From Cepaea nemoralis (Eukaryota; Mollusca; Gastropoda; Stylommatophora; Helicidae), in NCBI GenBank assembly GCA_014155875.1, contig JACEFZ010014490.1, forward strand, positions 53,122-117,121: a DNA stretch of 64,000 nt. The letters are read 5' to 3'. The position numbers and the translations under genes are program-made. This document shows, piece after piece, positions 32,940 to 43,985 of this stretch. How positions within the stretch are numbered: position 1 is the stretch's first letter; each line of letters starts with the position of its first letter. The notes under the pieces are model-generated. The model worked only from the letters and a program-made list of their open reading frames with translations, ran no database searches and was not told the origin of the DNA.

Positions 32940-33876
32940 GAGTGGTTTCCCTTGATTTCGTTATTAATTGCACTAAGTGTTTTCGCATTTTATGTTCCTT
33001 TCTAAAATGTCATGACTCATGTTCATGTTACTACATCATTCTTTTGATTTAACCCCGCCGTACTTTATAGTTTTAAATAAACAGATTAGAAATTACATAC
33101 ACATAATGTTTCATTGCAAGATTAAACATAATTAGAAATTTCGCACTGCCTAATTTGTGTGTTAAATAAAGGGTTCTCTCCCTCCTTTATATTAAACAAA
33201 AAATACGAACAAAGGACTAGCAAATGTTTAAAAATCAGATTTGTTTTAAGATATTTCTTTGGGGGGAAATTATCACATATTAATTATTTGATATATTTAT
33301 TAAAATTACTAATAATAATAAACTTGGCTCTCATATTTAAAAAAAAAATTCGCTGTCACGTGACTTCAAAGCAACAACTAGCATCGAGCCATGAATCATG
33401 ATCGAGCAGTGTCAAAAAACGGTCATCCGAGTGACACACAACGACTTGGAACTTCATGGCGAGGCGCTTTCTCTTGGGAAACTACGACCTCTTAAAGAAA
33501 AAAAAAGGCAGTTTACAACTTATACAACGAAATCTAAACATATGGAATTTAGGCATATATGTGCAATTCACATATCTCAACTAGGTAGTATCGCACGCGC
33601 GAAGAGTTTAAATAATCGAAAAATTAGATAAATCATCAATACCGACACTTCAGCTATCATTATCAATATCACTCAGTCTGCTTACTTCATGAACGCACAC
33701 ATCTCGTGTATTCTTTTGGTGTTGTATTGAGTTGTTAATTATCGTGCTGCTTTGCGCGTGTTTAAAAAAAAAAAATCATCAAGTAATAGTAATATTAAGA
33801 AAAATCAAAGAGTAGACAGGAATTCAAGTTAGGGGTTAAAATATAAACAATCTACGTTATGCATATGACACAGTAT
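32940..33876. other. Intergenic, no recognisable feature
   Basis: AT-rich. I checked the plus strand for a divergent histone gene sharing the promoter and found none. Confidence 0.5.
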
Positions 33877-33884
33877 TGATAGAT

Positions 33885-34347
33885 CAGTGGTTCTCAACCA
33901 GTGGGGAATTCCCCCCCCCCCCCCAGGGGGAAATTTTGGGGTTTACGGGGGGGGGGGGGGGAATGAAGATTATTTCAAGATCGCGTTAGTACAAGAGCCG
34001 ATTACTTGATCTTGTTTTTCCTTTCATACTTTACACGCTTCTGTACGTATCACCCTTCTGAAATTCATTTTATAACGTAAGTAGACCCGCAAATCACATT
34101 TATGTAGATGTCTAGACTTGTTTTAGTATGTGCTATTAGATTTAGCTTCAATTATTACATATACTGTGTAGGGGCAGGGGGAAATATTTAGGGGAGGAAA
34201 TACGAAAGGGGGGGGGGTGGATGACGTTCTAAAAATATGGTAGGGGGGAATGACGTCCTAAAAATATGGTGAGGGGGGGGGGGGGTGAATGACGTCCTAA
34301 AAATATGGTGAAGGGGGGAACGGACCAAAAAAGGTTGAGAACCACTG
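33885..34347 (-). mobile_element. hAT-type MITE, copy 2
   Basis: Ends are CAGTGGTTCTCAACC and GGTTGAGAACCACTG, a perfect inverted pair. The 8-bp target-site duplication TGATAGAT is at 33877-33884 and 34348-34355. It is the same family as 15459-15841 in opposite orientation. Several C/G homopolymers sit inside, and the block GAATGACGTCCTAAAAATATGG is partly repeated near the right end. Confidence 0.94.
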
Positions 34348-34379
34348 TGATAGATGAAAACGCAGATCTACAATAACTT

Positions 34380-35130
34380 TTGGACATTTCACTAAGAGTA
34401 CAAAATGGAACTCTCCTTGAATATCAAGAAGAAAAGGGAAAGAATAGATATATCAAAGAAAATTATAATAAACAAGTACAAATAGTTTACCCAAGCTAAT
34501 AAACACAAATATATGTGCGAAATCATAACATTAGATCGAAGATGCGTGGCAGATGTTATGTTATGTTATGTTATGTTATGTTATGTTATGTTATGGGCAG
34601 AGTATGCCAAGCACAAACTGCCTTTCGGAAAATGAAAACTATCGTATGCAATAAGCCACTGTCATTGAACATAAGAAAGAGAATACTGAAATGTTACAGA
34701 GAACCTGTTCTTTTTTATGATAGGGACTCATGGGGCACGAATTAACAAATTAGAAAGAATTTGGAGGCAACAGGAGTGTGGTTTCTGAGAACAATGTTGG
34801 GAACATTGTACTTTGGGTTCCCAGAATAACTAACAATGATTGCCTGGGAAAACTTCAAAACGCTAATGAAATTAGAAAATTAGAACATTGTATACAAGCA
34901 TAAGTAGGTGGCAAACAGTACTCTTTGGTCACGTAAAGAGAAGAGAGGCATTGGAAAATCTTGCCACGACTGGAAAGATCAGCTTAGATGAGGTTGATGA
35001 GACAGAGGCAAACCGAGAGCATGGTAAATGTAATGGGATGGTGACATGAAGGAATGTCTTCAGTGGAAACGATACAGCATTCCAAAGACCGAGATCTCTG
35101 GCGACACATTAACGCCTACGCCAGTTGCAG
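34380..35130 (+). mobile_element. Decayed LINE 3' region
   Basis: Thumb-like blocks (AFRKMKTIVCNKPLSLNIRK, ILKCYREPVLFY, FGHVKRREALENL) match the fragment at 43230-43960 closely. It ends with AAAGACCGAGATCTCTGGCG and YAS-like residues. Confidence 0.75.
34553..34594 (+). repeat. (TGTTA)n microsatellite
   Basis: Eight repeats of TGTTA inside the LINE fragment. Confidence 0.95.
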
Positions 35131-35429
35131 TTGATGCAAAAAAGTTGCAGTTGATGCAAAAACCACGGACAGTTATACAGGAAACTGTGTGGGGTGAAGA
35201 TAAGTGCAATTAAGACACCAGAATCAACCTATTTCAAATTTCTTTGTTTTATCGTCTTTAATAGCCAACTTTCTGCAACATTCAGCTCTTGAAGTATGGA
35301 TACATTTGTTCTTTTCTTTATGCAAGATGAGTTCTAAGAATATCTTGGATAAAGAAAAGAACAAATGCATCAATACTTCAAGAGTTGAGTATTGAAGAAA
35401 GTTCGCTATTAAAGACGATAAAACAATGA

Positions 35430-35566
35430 AAATTGATATATTTTGGTCACTTGAAACGTCACGAAAGTTTGGAGAGAACAATAATAGAGGGGTATATACC
35501 TGGGAAGCGAGGAAGAGGAAGGCCAAAGAGAAGATGGGTGCAGAATGTGGCGGATTATCTCCAGAT
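35430..35566 (+). mobile_element. LINE C-terminal remnant, 5' flank of LINE-A copy 2
   Basis: Open sequence encodes IYFGHLKRHESLERTIIEG and PGKRGRGRPKRRWVQNVADY, the basic C-terminal segment of an RTE-like LINE. LINE-A copy 2 begins directly after it. Confidence 0.75.
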
Positions 35567-35712
35567 CCCCTCTACCGTGTGTCCACCTTGTCGAGGTAGA
35601 GGGGCTTGTGTGTTCCAATGACCCCAAGAGCTATGCCGACGGTAGCACAGCTACTGGTAGGGTCACCCATGTCGGACAGGTCAAGGGAGAGGGACCAGAC
35701 CAAGTGACACAC

Positions 35713-35830
35713 AAACCTGCTGCCTTGTAGGTAGACTGGGGACAGTCAAAGGCTAGGGAAAGCACCCCAAACAAATGCTTGTCGAAATCGGATGTACTGA
35801 GCCACAGGCTTGACAAAGCAGTGCAACGTA
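35713..35830 (+). repeat. LINE-A 5' UTR monomer, single copy
   Basis: One unit equivalent to the 118-bp monomer that is tandem in copies 1 and 4. Confidence 0.93.
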
Positions 35831-35839
35831 ACTTAATTC

Positions 35840-38800
35840 ATGATGTCACAAATTAAAATTAATCGTTATGGTGCTAATCCCGTGAAGTCCCATCAGGCGG
35901 TGATAGTGCCGGGCCCCCTGCCTCGAGGGGGTCCACCCATGACTACTGGTGGTCACCTTCCCCTGTGCTGTGGAGTCAAGACACAGAGGAGTAGGTTAAG
36001 AGCTATTGACCAAACACCCCGGACACTCAACATACTACAGTGGAATGCCGAAGGAGTTTATAACAAGAAAGCCTCCCTAACACAGCGTCTTCATAAAGAT
36101 AGAATAGATGTGGCATGCATTCAAGAGACACACCTCAACGCCAATCGCACATTTTCAGTCGAGGGATATCGGGCCACACGTTTCGACCGTGAAGGACACA
36201 AAGGAGGAGTTGTAATACTTGTACGAAATACAATACCTTGCAGCGAAGTATCTGTGATCTCTGACAACCAAACGGAAATTATAGGTGTTGATATAATGAT
36301 AAAGGACATGAAAATAAGAATTTACAATCTGTATAGCCCAGCAGATAAGGATCTTACACTCTCAAACATGAAAATAACTGACACAAATTGCATTGTTGTC
36401 GGAGACTTTAATAGCCGTTCAGAAAGATGGGGATACCCAGATACTGACAAAAGAGGAGATGAAGTGGAGGACTGGGAAATAGACTCAAATCTCCATCTAC
36501 TCAACAAAGTGGATGACACACCGAGCTTCTACTCCAGAAGATGGATTACCACTTATACTCCAGACTTAGCTTTCTGCACAGGAGACATCCTCCACAAAAT
36601 CGATCGCCACGTGCTTGACCAATTAGCAGGTAGTGACCACAGACCGATCAAGCTTGTAATGAATATGGAGTATGTTCCACAGGAGCAAAAGCCTTTGCCC
36701 CGCTGGAATTACAAACGAGCAGATTGGGACAGATTTGCCATACTAACAGACAAATATTGTGAAAACATAAATACACGATATGGCAACATGAAGCAAATGG
36801 TGGAAAATCTAAACAGAGCAATAATACAGGCGGCCACTGAGTCTATTCCAAGAGGAGCGAGGAAAAATTACAAACCATACTGGACTGAAGAACTACAAAT
36901 TTTGGAGGACAAAGTTGAAGATGCTAGGAAGACCGCAGAGAGAAAACAAACAACTGAAGCGAACATCTCTCTCAAAGCCATCTCAGCAAAATATAAAAGA
37001 ACAGTAAATCAAACAACAAGAGATTGTTGGAGGGAAAAAACAGAAAACCTGAATTTTGACAGGGATGGAAACAAACTATGGAAACTAGTGAAAGCCATGA
37101 ACAATGAAGGACCTAGAAACAAACAAATAACAATTAAACAAGGAAATGCCTTGTTTACAGGAAAAAAGGCTGCAAATGCACTAATGGAACACTATGCCAG
37201 TGCAAACCACATTGATATTACAACCGAACAGAAGAAAGCAATCAAAGATAAACAGATGCATCATAGAAATACAGAGACAGCAGCAGAATATATGATGGCA
37301 AATCTAACAATGGAAGAAATGGAACAGGCAATGAATACCCTAAAAAAGAAGAAATCACCAGGAAAGGATGGAATCACAAATGAAATGCTAATAGGACTAG
37401 GCACTAAGGCAAAAAAGAAACTACTAGCAGTCCTAAATTACAGCTGGAAGAGGGGAATAGTCCCACAGGCATGGAAGGAAGCTATACTAATACCAGTCCC
37501 AAAGAAAGGAAAAGACCTGGAAGAACCAAATGGCTATCGACCTATCAGTCTACTTAGCTGTGTAGGAAAATTAATGGAACGCATTATCAATGGCAGGCTA
37601 ACATGGCATCTGGAAGAAAACCAACTCCTAACACCACACCAAGCAGGATTCAGAAAGTACAGATCCACTGAAGATCAAATAACCTATATAGCTCAGGAAA
37701 TAGAGGATGCCTTCCAAGAGAAAAAACACACACTAGCGGTCTGGATAGATTTAGAAAAAGCATTTGATAAAGTATGGAAGGAAGGACTGAAAGTAAAACT
37801 GCAAAAAATGCATGTTTGTGGGAAAATGTACAATTGGATCAGCCACTACCTTGAGAACAGAACTGCCAGGACAAAAGTACAAGGACAAACCAGCAAAATG
37901 ATGCTGTTGGAGCAAGGTGTCCCCCAAGGAGGAGTTCTTTCACCAACATTATTCCTAGCATATATAAACGACATCACGGAAAATTTTCCAGCCAGAGTAC
38001 ACACATCATCCTTTGCAGATGACCTAGCCATATGGACATCTGAAGAATATATTAGTACAGCTAACAGCAGAATACAGCAAGCCCTATTAGCGCTAGAGGA
38101 CTGGTCAAAATCATGGCTAGTGAAGATAAGTGAAGAGAAAACAACATGCACAGTGTTCTCACTCTCAACTAAAACTCAGCAACCTAAGCTGGTATTGAAT
38201 GGAAAAATATTGCGCCATGAAGAAAATCCAAACTATCTAGGAGTCACATTTGATCGTCGCCTGACATGGAAAACACAGGTTGAGAAAAATCGAACAAGAG
38301 CAAGGCAAAGAATGGCAATCATGAAAAAGCTTGCTGTACAACGTGGGGAGCAGATGAGAAAGTTCTTAAGAAGTTATATACTGGACGGGTGAGGCCAGTA
38401 CTGGAATATGGCATTGCAGCTTGGGCAACAGCAGCTAAGTCAAACTTTAACAAAATAAGTAGAGTCCAAAATCAAGGAATGCGAATCATAACTGGAAGCC
38501 TGAAGACAACGCCTATTAATGAATTAGAAAAGATCACTTGTTTACAACCAATGCAGGATAGAAGAGATAGCAGAGCCCAGCAACAAGCTGAAAAATTTAG
38601 AAGATTGACAGACCACCCTATGTATAAAAGGTTTAGTGGTTTTGGAAAGGGAAGACTGAAGCGTAGCAACTTTGTAGAAACTGCAAAACGAAAGATTAGG
38701 GCAGATCCCATACTTAACATATCAACAGTCAGGACCCATTTACAATGCAGACAAGTTCCCAGCTTGGAGACAGCAGCAACTGCCTGAGATGATAGAAAAC

Positions 38801-39692
38801 ATTCCTTGTATTGAGAAAAAGAACACTCAGCATGAAATCGAAAGAAGAGAAATAACCCTAAACTACATAAAAGAACATTACCCAAGCAGCAATTGGACCC
38901 ATGCATATACAGATGGATCAGCCAAAAATTCAGTAGAGAATGGAGGAGGAGGAATTCTCCTAAATTTAAAAAATGGAGTGAAAAAAAACAAGTTCAGTGG
39001 CAACTGGAAAGTTTTCAAGTAACTTCAAAGCGGAGGTAGAGGCTCTGAAAACTGCAGCAGAAATGCTCTTGATGGAGGAAAATAAAGAGAAGCAAATAGC
39101 TATCTTCACAGATGCAAAGTCAACTGTCTCAATACTGAAGAGCAAAAACAGCACAGAACTAGCTGACCTAAGAGCAGCACTCCATGGTCTATGCCAGAAA
39201 TCCCAAAAAGTTGTAATACAGTGGATCCCATCACATTGCAGTATACCTGGAAATGAAGAGGCTGACAGACTGGCAAAAGAGGGCGGACGACTACCACAGC
39301 CTGACATAGACATAACCTATAATGAGGCAAAGAGGTTGATAAAAAGCACTTATAGAACCAAATGGGAATCAGAGCATCCAGGCCACCAGAAGGATGATGC
39401 ATATTACAAACTCGACCGAAGAGAACAAGTAACAATCTTCAGACTCCGCACAGGACATAACAGGCTGAAATACCACTTGTTCAACAAACTAAAGATAGGA
39501 GATACAGATGAATGTAATTGTGGAACTGGTAAAATGACAGCTAAACATTTGCTGCAAGAGTGCCCAATATATGCAGAACAGAGAAAGATATTTTGGCCCA
39601 CATCTGCTTCATTCGAGGACAAGCTCTATGGAGATATCAACAAGCTCAAGTCGACTGCAGCTTACTTTAACTGTATTCAGGTTGACATTTAA
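35840..39692 (+). pseudogene. LINE-A polyprotein, best copy but frameshifted
   Basis: The first 850 residues (35840-38392) are uninterrupted and give the clearest view of the protein. A 75-residue leader precedes the APE endonuclease (LNILQWNAEG, IQETH, GDFNSRSERWG, TPDLAF, GSDHRP; residues about 66-275). The reverse transcriptase spans about 430-840, with LEKAFDKVW and SFADDLAIW as catalytic Asp motifs. One lost G near 38333 breaks the frame. Further shifts near 38735 and 38986 separate the thumb, the RNase H start (YTDGSAKN) and the rest of RNase H with the Cys/His knuckle (38997-39692). The repaired reading would be one ORF of roughly 1,280 residues with no ORF1. Confidence 0.9.
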
Positions 39693-39769
39693 ATGTACAT
39701 GAAGAAGTATTTAGACTGCCACACTTCATACCACAGGCATGTCGGTTACACAAGCCTCCCAGAGGCATG

Positions 39770-40070
39770 AAATGGAATATTGCTTGGATAGCAAATCCAT
39801 TACGTGGAAAGTCCGAATCGAAAGCTCACTGTGTGGGCTTCATAAAAGGTGGAAAAAGTGTCCTAGTGGCACAAAATGGAATATTGCTCGGATAGCAAAT
39901 CCATTACGTGGAAAGTCCAAATCGAAAGCTCATTGTGTGGGCTTCATAAAAGGTGGAAAAAGTGTCCTAGTGGCACAAAATGGAATATTGCTCGGATAGC
40001 AAATCCATTACGTGGAAAGTCCGAATCGAAAGCTCACTGTGTGGATGTCATCTGGAAACTGCATTCTTCT
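39770..40070 (+). repeat. LINE-A 3' UTR monomers, 3 x 104 bp
   Basis: Phase marker ATGGAATATTGC at 39772, 39876 and 39980. Same unit as in copy 1. Confidence 0.92.
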
Positions 40071-40680
40071 GGCTTCTAGAAGAACAGCCTATGGTAAACG
40101 GAAGGCCCAATATACGGAAGTGAGGCTAAGCAGCCATGTGCAGGACGTGACGATTCCTTGGGTGAGCCCAGTACCAGAGCGCTGTGTGATGGCTCTGCAA
40201 TTATGGAAGCCTCCTTGGATGGCGGGGAATGCCCATGGTCTGCCCCTGCCTTCCCTTGAGGGCTGACCAGGATGCCTTTGGCTGTTCTATATGGGCCAAG
40301 ATGGGATGGGAGATAACACCACAACAGTGAGAGTCTAACGTCCTAAGAAACCCCCGGGAAGGTTAACCCGGTCAACAAATGTCCGCAGAAGTCGGATGTG
40401 TCGGCCTAACGGCGCAAGAACGCAGCTCTGCTGTAAACAGGCACAACGCAATCACATCCGAAAAAAAAACTCCGGATGAACGCAGAAGGAGAAGAAGAAG
40501 AACCAACCCAGGCCAAGACTTTTGTGTGCATGCCTGGTTGGATTTTGCAGCTAGTTTTCTGCGGTGTGGGGTAGTCAGTTTGTCTATGAATATTGAATAT
40601 TAACAGAATAGGGTTATACAGGGTGTATTTTTAATGACTGTGCAGTGTTTCAAAATATTGCCGGTCCAAGTTTTGTATTC

Positions 40681-42601
40681 TTCTTCTTCTTCTTCGTTCA
40701 TCCGGAGTTTTTTTTCGGATGTGATTGCGTTGTGCCTGTTTACAGCAGAGCTGCGTTCTTGCGCCGTTAGGCCGACACATCCGACTTCTGCGGGCATTTG
40801 TTGACCGGGTTAACCTTCCCGGGGGTTTCTTAGGACGTTTGATTCTCACTGTTGTGGTGTTATCCCCCATCCCAGCTGGTCCATATAGAACAGCCAAAGA
40901 TCCTGGTCAGCCCTCAAGGGAAGGCAGGGGCAGACCATGGGCATTCCCCGCCATCCAAGGAGGCTTCCATACTTGCAGAGCCGATACATAGCGCTCTGGT
41001 ACTGGGCTCACCCAAGGAATCGTCACGTCCTGCACATGGCTGCTTAGCCTCACTTCCGTATATTGGGCCTTCCGTTCACCATAGGCTGTTCTTCCGGAAA
41101 CCAGAAGTATGCAGTCTGCAGATGACATCCACACAGTGGGCTTTAGATACGGACTTTCCACGTAATGGATTTGCTATCCAAGCAATATTCCATTTCATGC
41201 CACTAGGACACTTTTCCACCTTTTATGAAGCCCACACAATGGGCTTTTGATTCGGACTTTCCACGTAATGGATTTGCTATCAAGCAATATTCCATTTCAT
41301 GCCACTAGGACACTTTTCCACCTTTTATGAAGCCCACACAGCGAGCTTTCGATTTGGACTTTCCACATAATGGATTTGCTATCCAAGCAATATTTCATTT
41401 CATGCCTCTGGGTCTTCATGCACCTTTAAATGTCAACCTGTATGTAGTTAAAGTAAGCTGCGGTCAACTTGAGCTTGTTGATATCTCCATAGAGCTTGTC
41501 CTCAAATGAAGCAGGTGTGGGCCAAAATATCTTTCTCTGTTCTGCATACGTTGGGCAATCCTGCAGCAAATGTTTTGCTGTCATTTTTCCAGTTCTACAA
41601 TTACATTCATCAGTATCTCCTATCTTTAGTTTATTGAACAAGTGGTATTTCAGCCTGTTATGTCCTGTGCGGAGTCTGAAGATTGCTACTTGTTCTCTTC
41701 GGTCGAGTTTGTAATATGCATCATCCTTCTGATGGCCTGGATGCTCAGATTCCCATTTGGTTCTATAAGTGCTTTTTATCAACCTCTTTGCCTCATTATA
41801 GGTTATGTCTATGTCAGGCTGTGGTAGTCGTCCGCCCTCTTTTGCCAGTCTGTCAGCCTCTTCGTTTCCAGGTATACTGCAATGTGATGGGATCCACTGT
41901 ATTACAACTTTTTTGGATTTCTGGCATAGACCATGGAGTGCTGCTCTTAGGTCAGTTAGTTCTGTGCTGTTATTGCTCTTGAGTATTGAGACAGCTGACT
42001 TTGCATCTGTGAAGATAGCTATTTGCTTCTCTTTATTTTCCTCCATCAGGAGCATTTCTGCTGCAGTTTTCAAAGCCTCTACCTCCGCTTTGAAGTTACT
42101 TGAAAATTTTCCAGTTGCCATTGAATGTGTTTTTTTCACTCCATTTTTTAAATTTAGGAGAATTCCTCCTCCTCCATTCTCTATTGAATTTTTGGCTGAT
42201 CCATCTGTATATGCATGGGTCCAATTCCTGCTTGGGTAATGTTCTTTTATGTAGTTTAGGGTTATTTCTCTTCTTTCGGTTTCATGCTGAGTGTTCTTTT
42301 TCTCAATACCAGAAATGTTTTCTATCATCTCAGGCAGTTGCTGCTGTCTCCAAGCTGGGAAGTTGTGTGCATTGTGTATGGGCTTGACTGTTGATATGTT
42401 AAGTATAGGATCTGCCCTAATCCTTCGTTTTGCAGTTTCTACAAAGTTGCTACGCTTCAGTCTTCCCTTTCCAAAACCATTAAATCTGTTGTACATAGGG
42501 TGGTCTGTCAATCTTCTAAATTTTTCTGCTTGTTGCTGGGCTCTGCTATCTCTTCTATCCTGCATTGGTTGTAAACAAGTGATCTTTTCTAGTTCATTAA
42601 T
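40681..42601 (-). mobile_element. LINE-A copy 3, 5'-truncated (1.92 kb)
   Basis: Minus-strand copy with the (GAA)n tail at the left. It is flanked by a 12-bp duplication, AGTTTTGTATTC, at 40669-40680 and 42602-42613. It starts within the reverse-transcriptase thumb and keeps RNase H, the knuckle, three 3' UTR units (about 41150-41410) and the terminal hairpins. Confidence 0.93.
41426..42601 (-). CDS. LINE-A RNase H and knuckle region, intact frame
   Basis: About 390 uninterrupted LINE residues, from INELEKITCLQPMQDRRD in the thumb through HAYTDGSAKNSIENGGGG, FTDAKSAV and WIPSHCSIPGNEEAD (RNase H D-E-D-H motifs) to CNCRTGKMTAKHLLQDCP and the stop. No upstream start belongs to it because the 5' half is missing. 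This copy shows that the RNase H frame continues directly from the thumb in an undamaged element. Confidence 0.85.
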   Translation of the reverse strand: MNELEKITCLQPMQDRRDSRAQQQAEKFRRLTDHPMYNRFNGFGKGRLKRSNFVETAKRRIRADPILNISTVKPIHNAHNFPAWRQQQLPEMIENISGIEKKNTQHETERREITLNYIKEHYPSRNWTHAYTDGSAKNSIENGGGGILLNLKNGVKKTHSMATGKFSSNFKAEVEALKTAAEMLLMEENKEKQIAIFTDAKSAVSILKSNNSTELTDLRAALHGLCQKSKKVVIQWIPSHCSIPGNEEADRLAKEGGRLPQPDIDITYNEAKRLIKSTYRTKWESEHPGHQKDDAYYKLDRREQVAIFRLRTGHNRLKYHLFNKLKIGDTDECNCRTGKMTAKHLLQDCPTYAEQRKIFWPTPASFEDKLYGDINKLKLTAAYFNYIQVDI

Positions 42602-42699
42602 AGTTTTGTATTCACCCGCTGTAAAGTTCATGCCACATAATAGGTAAATACAAAACTTGGGCCGGCAATATTTTCAAACACTGCACAGTCACTAAAATA

Positions 42700-43200
42700 T
42701 ATATGGCACCTTGCCGTCTTGACAGACGATGGTTTGTGCTCAAAAAGGCATAATAACTACAATCCATGGAATAGCGAATGTGACTGATAAGGCCAATTTG
42801 CGCTGTAAATGTTTGTGCACAGTGAATGCATGTGAACACATGGTCATTTCCACCATAATGCACCATCTTACGTCTCACACGCTCAGTGTGACTTATCTGC
42901 AATAATTTTCTCATTTGTCTGTATCCATTTCTGATATGTGCCCTCCATGCAACACATTCAGCGGCGACTTGCTCCCAGTGTGCATTATCAATGCCTGTAT
43001 CAACCATGTCCCGCTTACACACATCTTTGTATTGTAGAAGAGGCCGACCCTGAGATTTCTTACCCATCTGTAATTCACCAAAAAGATGTCCTTTGACATT
43101 CTACCATCATCCATCCTCCTAACATGTCCTATCTATCTAAGTCTACGAAGACTGAGCATGGAATACACCGTCACACAACCTGATCTTTCCAATACTTCAG
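42700..43200 (-). mobile_element. Decayed LINE-F 3' region
   Basis: The minus-strand translation has QGRPLLQYKDVCKRDMVDTG, HWEQVAAECVAWRAHIRNGY and a Cys/His segment, FTCIHCAQTFTAQIGLISH. It is the same block as on the plus strand near 29.8 kb. Confidence 0.75.
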
Positions 43201-43229
43201 TATTTGTGTTCTACAGTCATTAAAAATAT

Positions 43230-43965
43230 ACCATGAATATAGGGAAAATTCTTATCCTAGTGGATAATTTTACATACCTAGGGGCATTTATAACATCAGA
43301 TGGAAGATGCACAACAGAGGTTAAGAGCAGAATAGGGCAGGAACAAGCTGCATTTCAGAAAATGAAGAATATCTTCTTCTGCGTTCATCCGGAGTGTTTT
43401 TTTTGTGTGTGTGTGTGTAGATGTATCTGCGTTGTGCCTGTTTACAGCAGAGCTGCGATACTTGTGCCTTTAGACCAACTTGCAATAAGTCACTTTCATT
43501 TAATGCAAGAAAGCGAGTGCTGAAATGCTATATAGAACCTGTTTTGCTGTATGGCAGTGAATCTTGGAATGTAGATGAACAAATTAGGAAGAACTTGGAA
43601 GCAACAGAGATGTGGTACCTGAGACAATGTTTTGAATTCCTTGGACTACGAAGGTAACTAACAATGATTGCCTGAAAAAAGCTAATGAGACTAGAACATT
43701 ACATACAACAATAAGAAAGAGACAAACAGCTTTCTTTGGTCATGTGATGAGAAGAGAAGCATTGGAGAACATCGTGACAACTGGAAAGATTGAGGGGAAG
43801 AGAAGCAGAGGTAGACCAAGAGAAATGATGCTGGATGGATTGAGACAGTGGCATGGAGGAATATCATCAGCAGAGCTGATCCAGAGAAACAAAGACCGAG
43901 ATCTGTGGAGAGCCGTGAACGCCTACGCCAGCTGGCAGGGCACTTGATGATGATATTGATGATGA
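43230..43965 (+). mobile_element. LINE 3' region, decayed, with a nested LINE-A tail
   Basis: Thumb and C-terminal blocks: FTYLGAFITSDGRCTTEVKS, SLSFNARKRVLKCYIEPVLL and LEATEMWYLRQC. Then KIEGKRSRGRPREMMLDGLR and, in another frame, the AAAGACCGAGATCTGTGG block. It ends CACTTGATGATGATATTGATGATGAG, the family's short-repeat tail. An insertion at about 43373 interrupts KMKN and CNKS. Confidence 0.8.
43373..43466 (-). mobile_element. Old LINE-A 3' tail inserted in another LINE
   Basis: Minus strand: GCAGCTCTGCTGTAAACAGG, then a CA-expanded stretch and CACTCCGGATGAACGCAGAA. It is diverged from the other tails; the hairpin arm toward its 5' side is replaced by (CA)n. Confidence 0.7.
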
Positions 43966-43966
43966 G

Positions 43967-43985
43967 ACACACACACACACACACG
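43967..43985 (+). repeat. (AC)n microsatellite
   Basis: About nine CA repeats directly after the LINE tail. Confidence 0.9.

Larger units (their letters stand above)
35567..40503 (+). mobile_element. LINE-A copy 2, near full length (4.94 kb)
   Basis: It starts at CCCCTCTACC with the 5' inverted repeat and ends in the terminal stem-loop and a GAAGGAGAAGAAGAAG tail. It has one 5' monomer (35713-35830) and three 3' UTR units (39772-40070). I found no target-site duplication: left flank ATCTCCAGAT, right flank CCAACCCAGG. Rearrangement after insertion or a deletion at one side is likely. Confidence 0.92.
40634..42692. mobile_element. Foldback element split by LINE-A copy 3
   Basis: Removing the LINE joins 40634-40680 to 42614-42692 and leaves a palindrome. 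The left arm, from ATGACTGTGCAGTGTTT to GTATTCACC, matches the complement of 42643-42692 at about 46 of 50 positions, with a 26-base loop at 42617-42642. Arms of this kind are typical of foldback MITEs. Family and exact ends are unknown. Confidence 0.75.

Noticed and set aside
32940..33150. Divergent H2B gene sharing the H2A promoter
   Set aside because: CCAAT and octamer-like sites would fit a shared promoter, but no histone-like codons follow on the plus strand.
37846..38151. Antisense frames of about 100-145 residues inside LINE-A copies
   Set aside because: They repeat at the same place in each copy opposite the reverse-transcriptase or RNase H frame and look like shadows of it.
40725..41250. 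Forward frames over the 3' UTR of LINE-A copy 3
   Set aside because: They lie antisense in the LINE 3' UTR, have counterparts in other copies (for example 58458-58724, minus) and show no protein motif.
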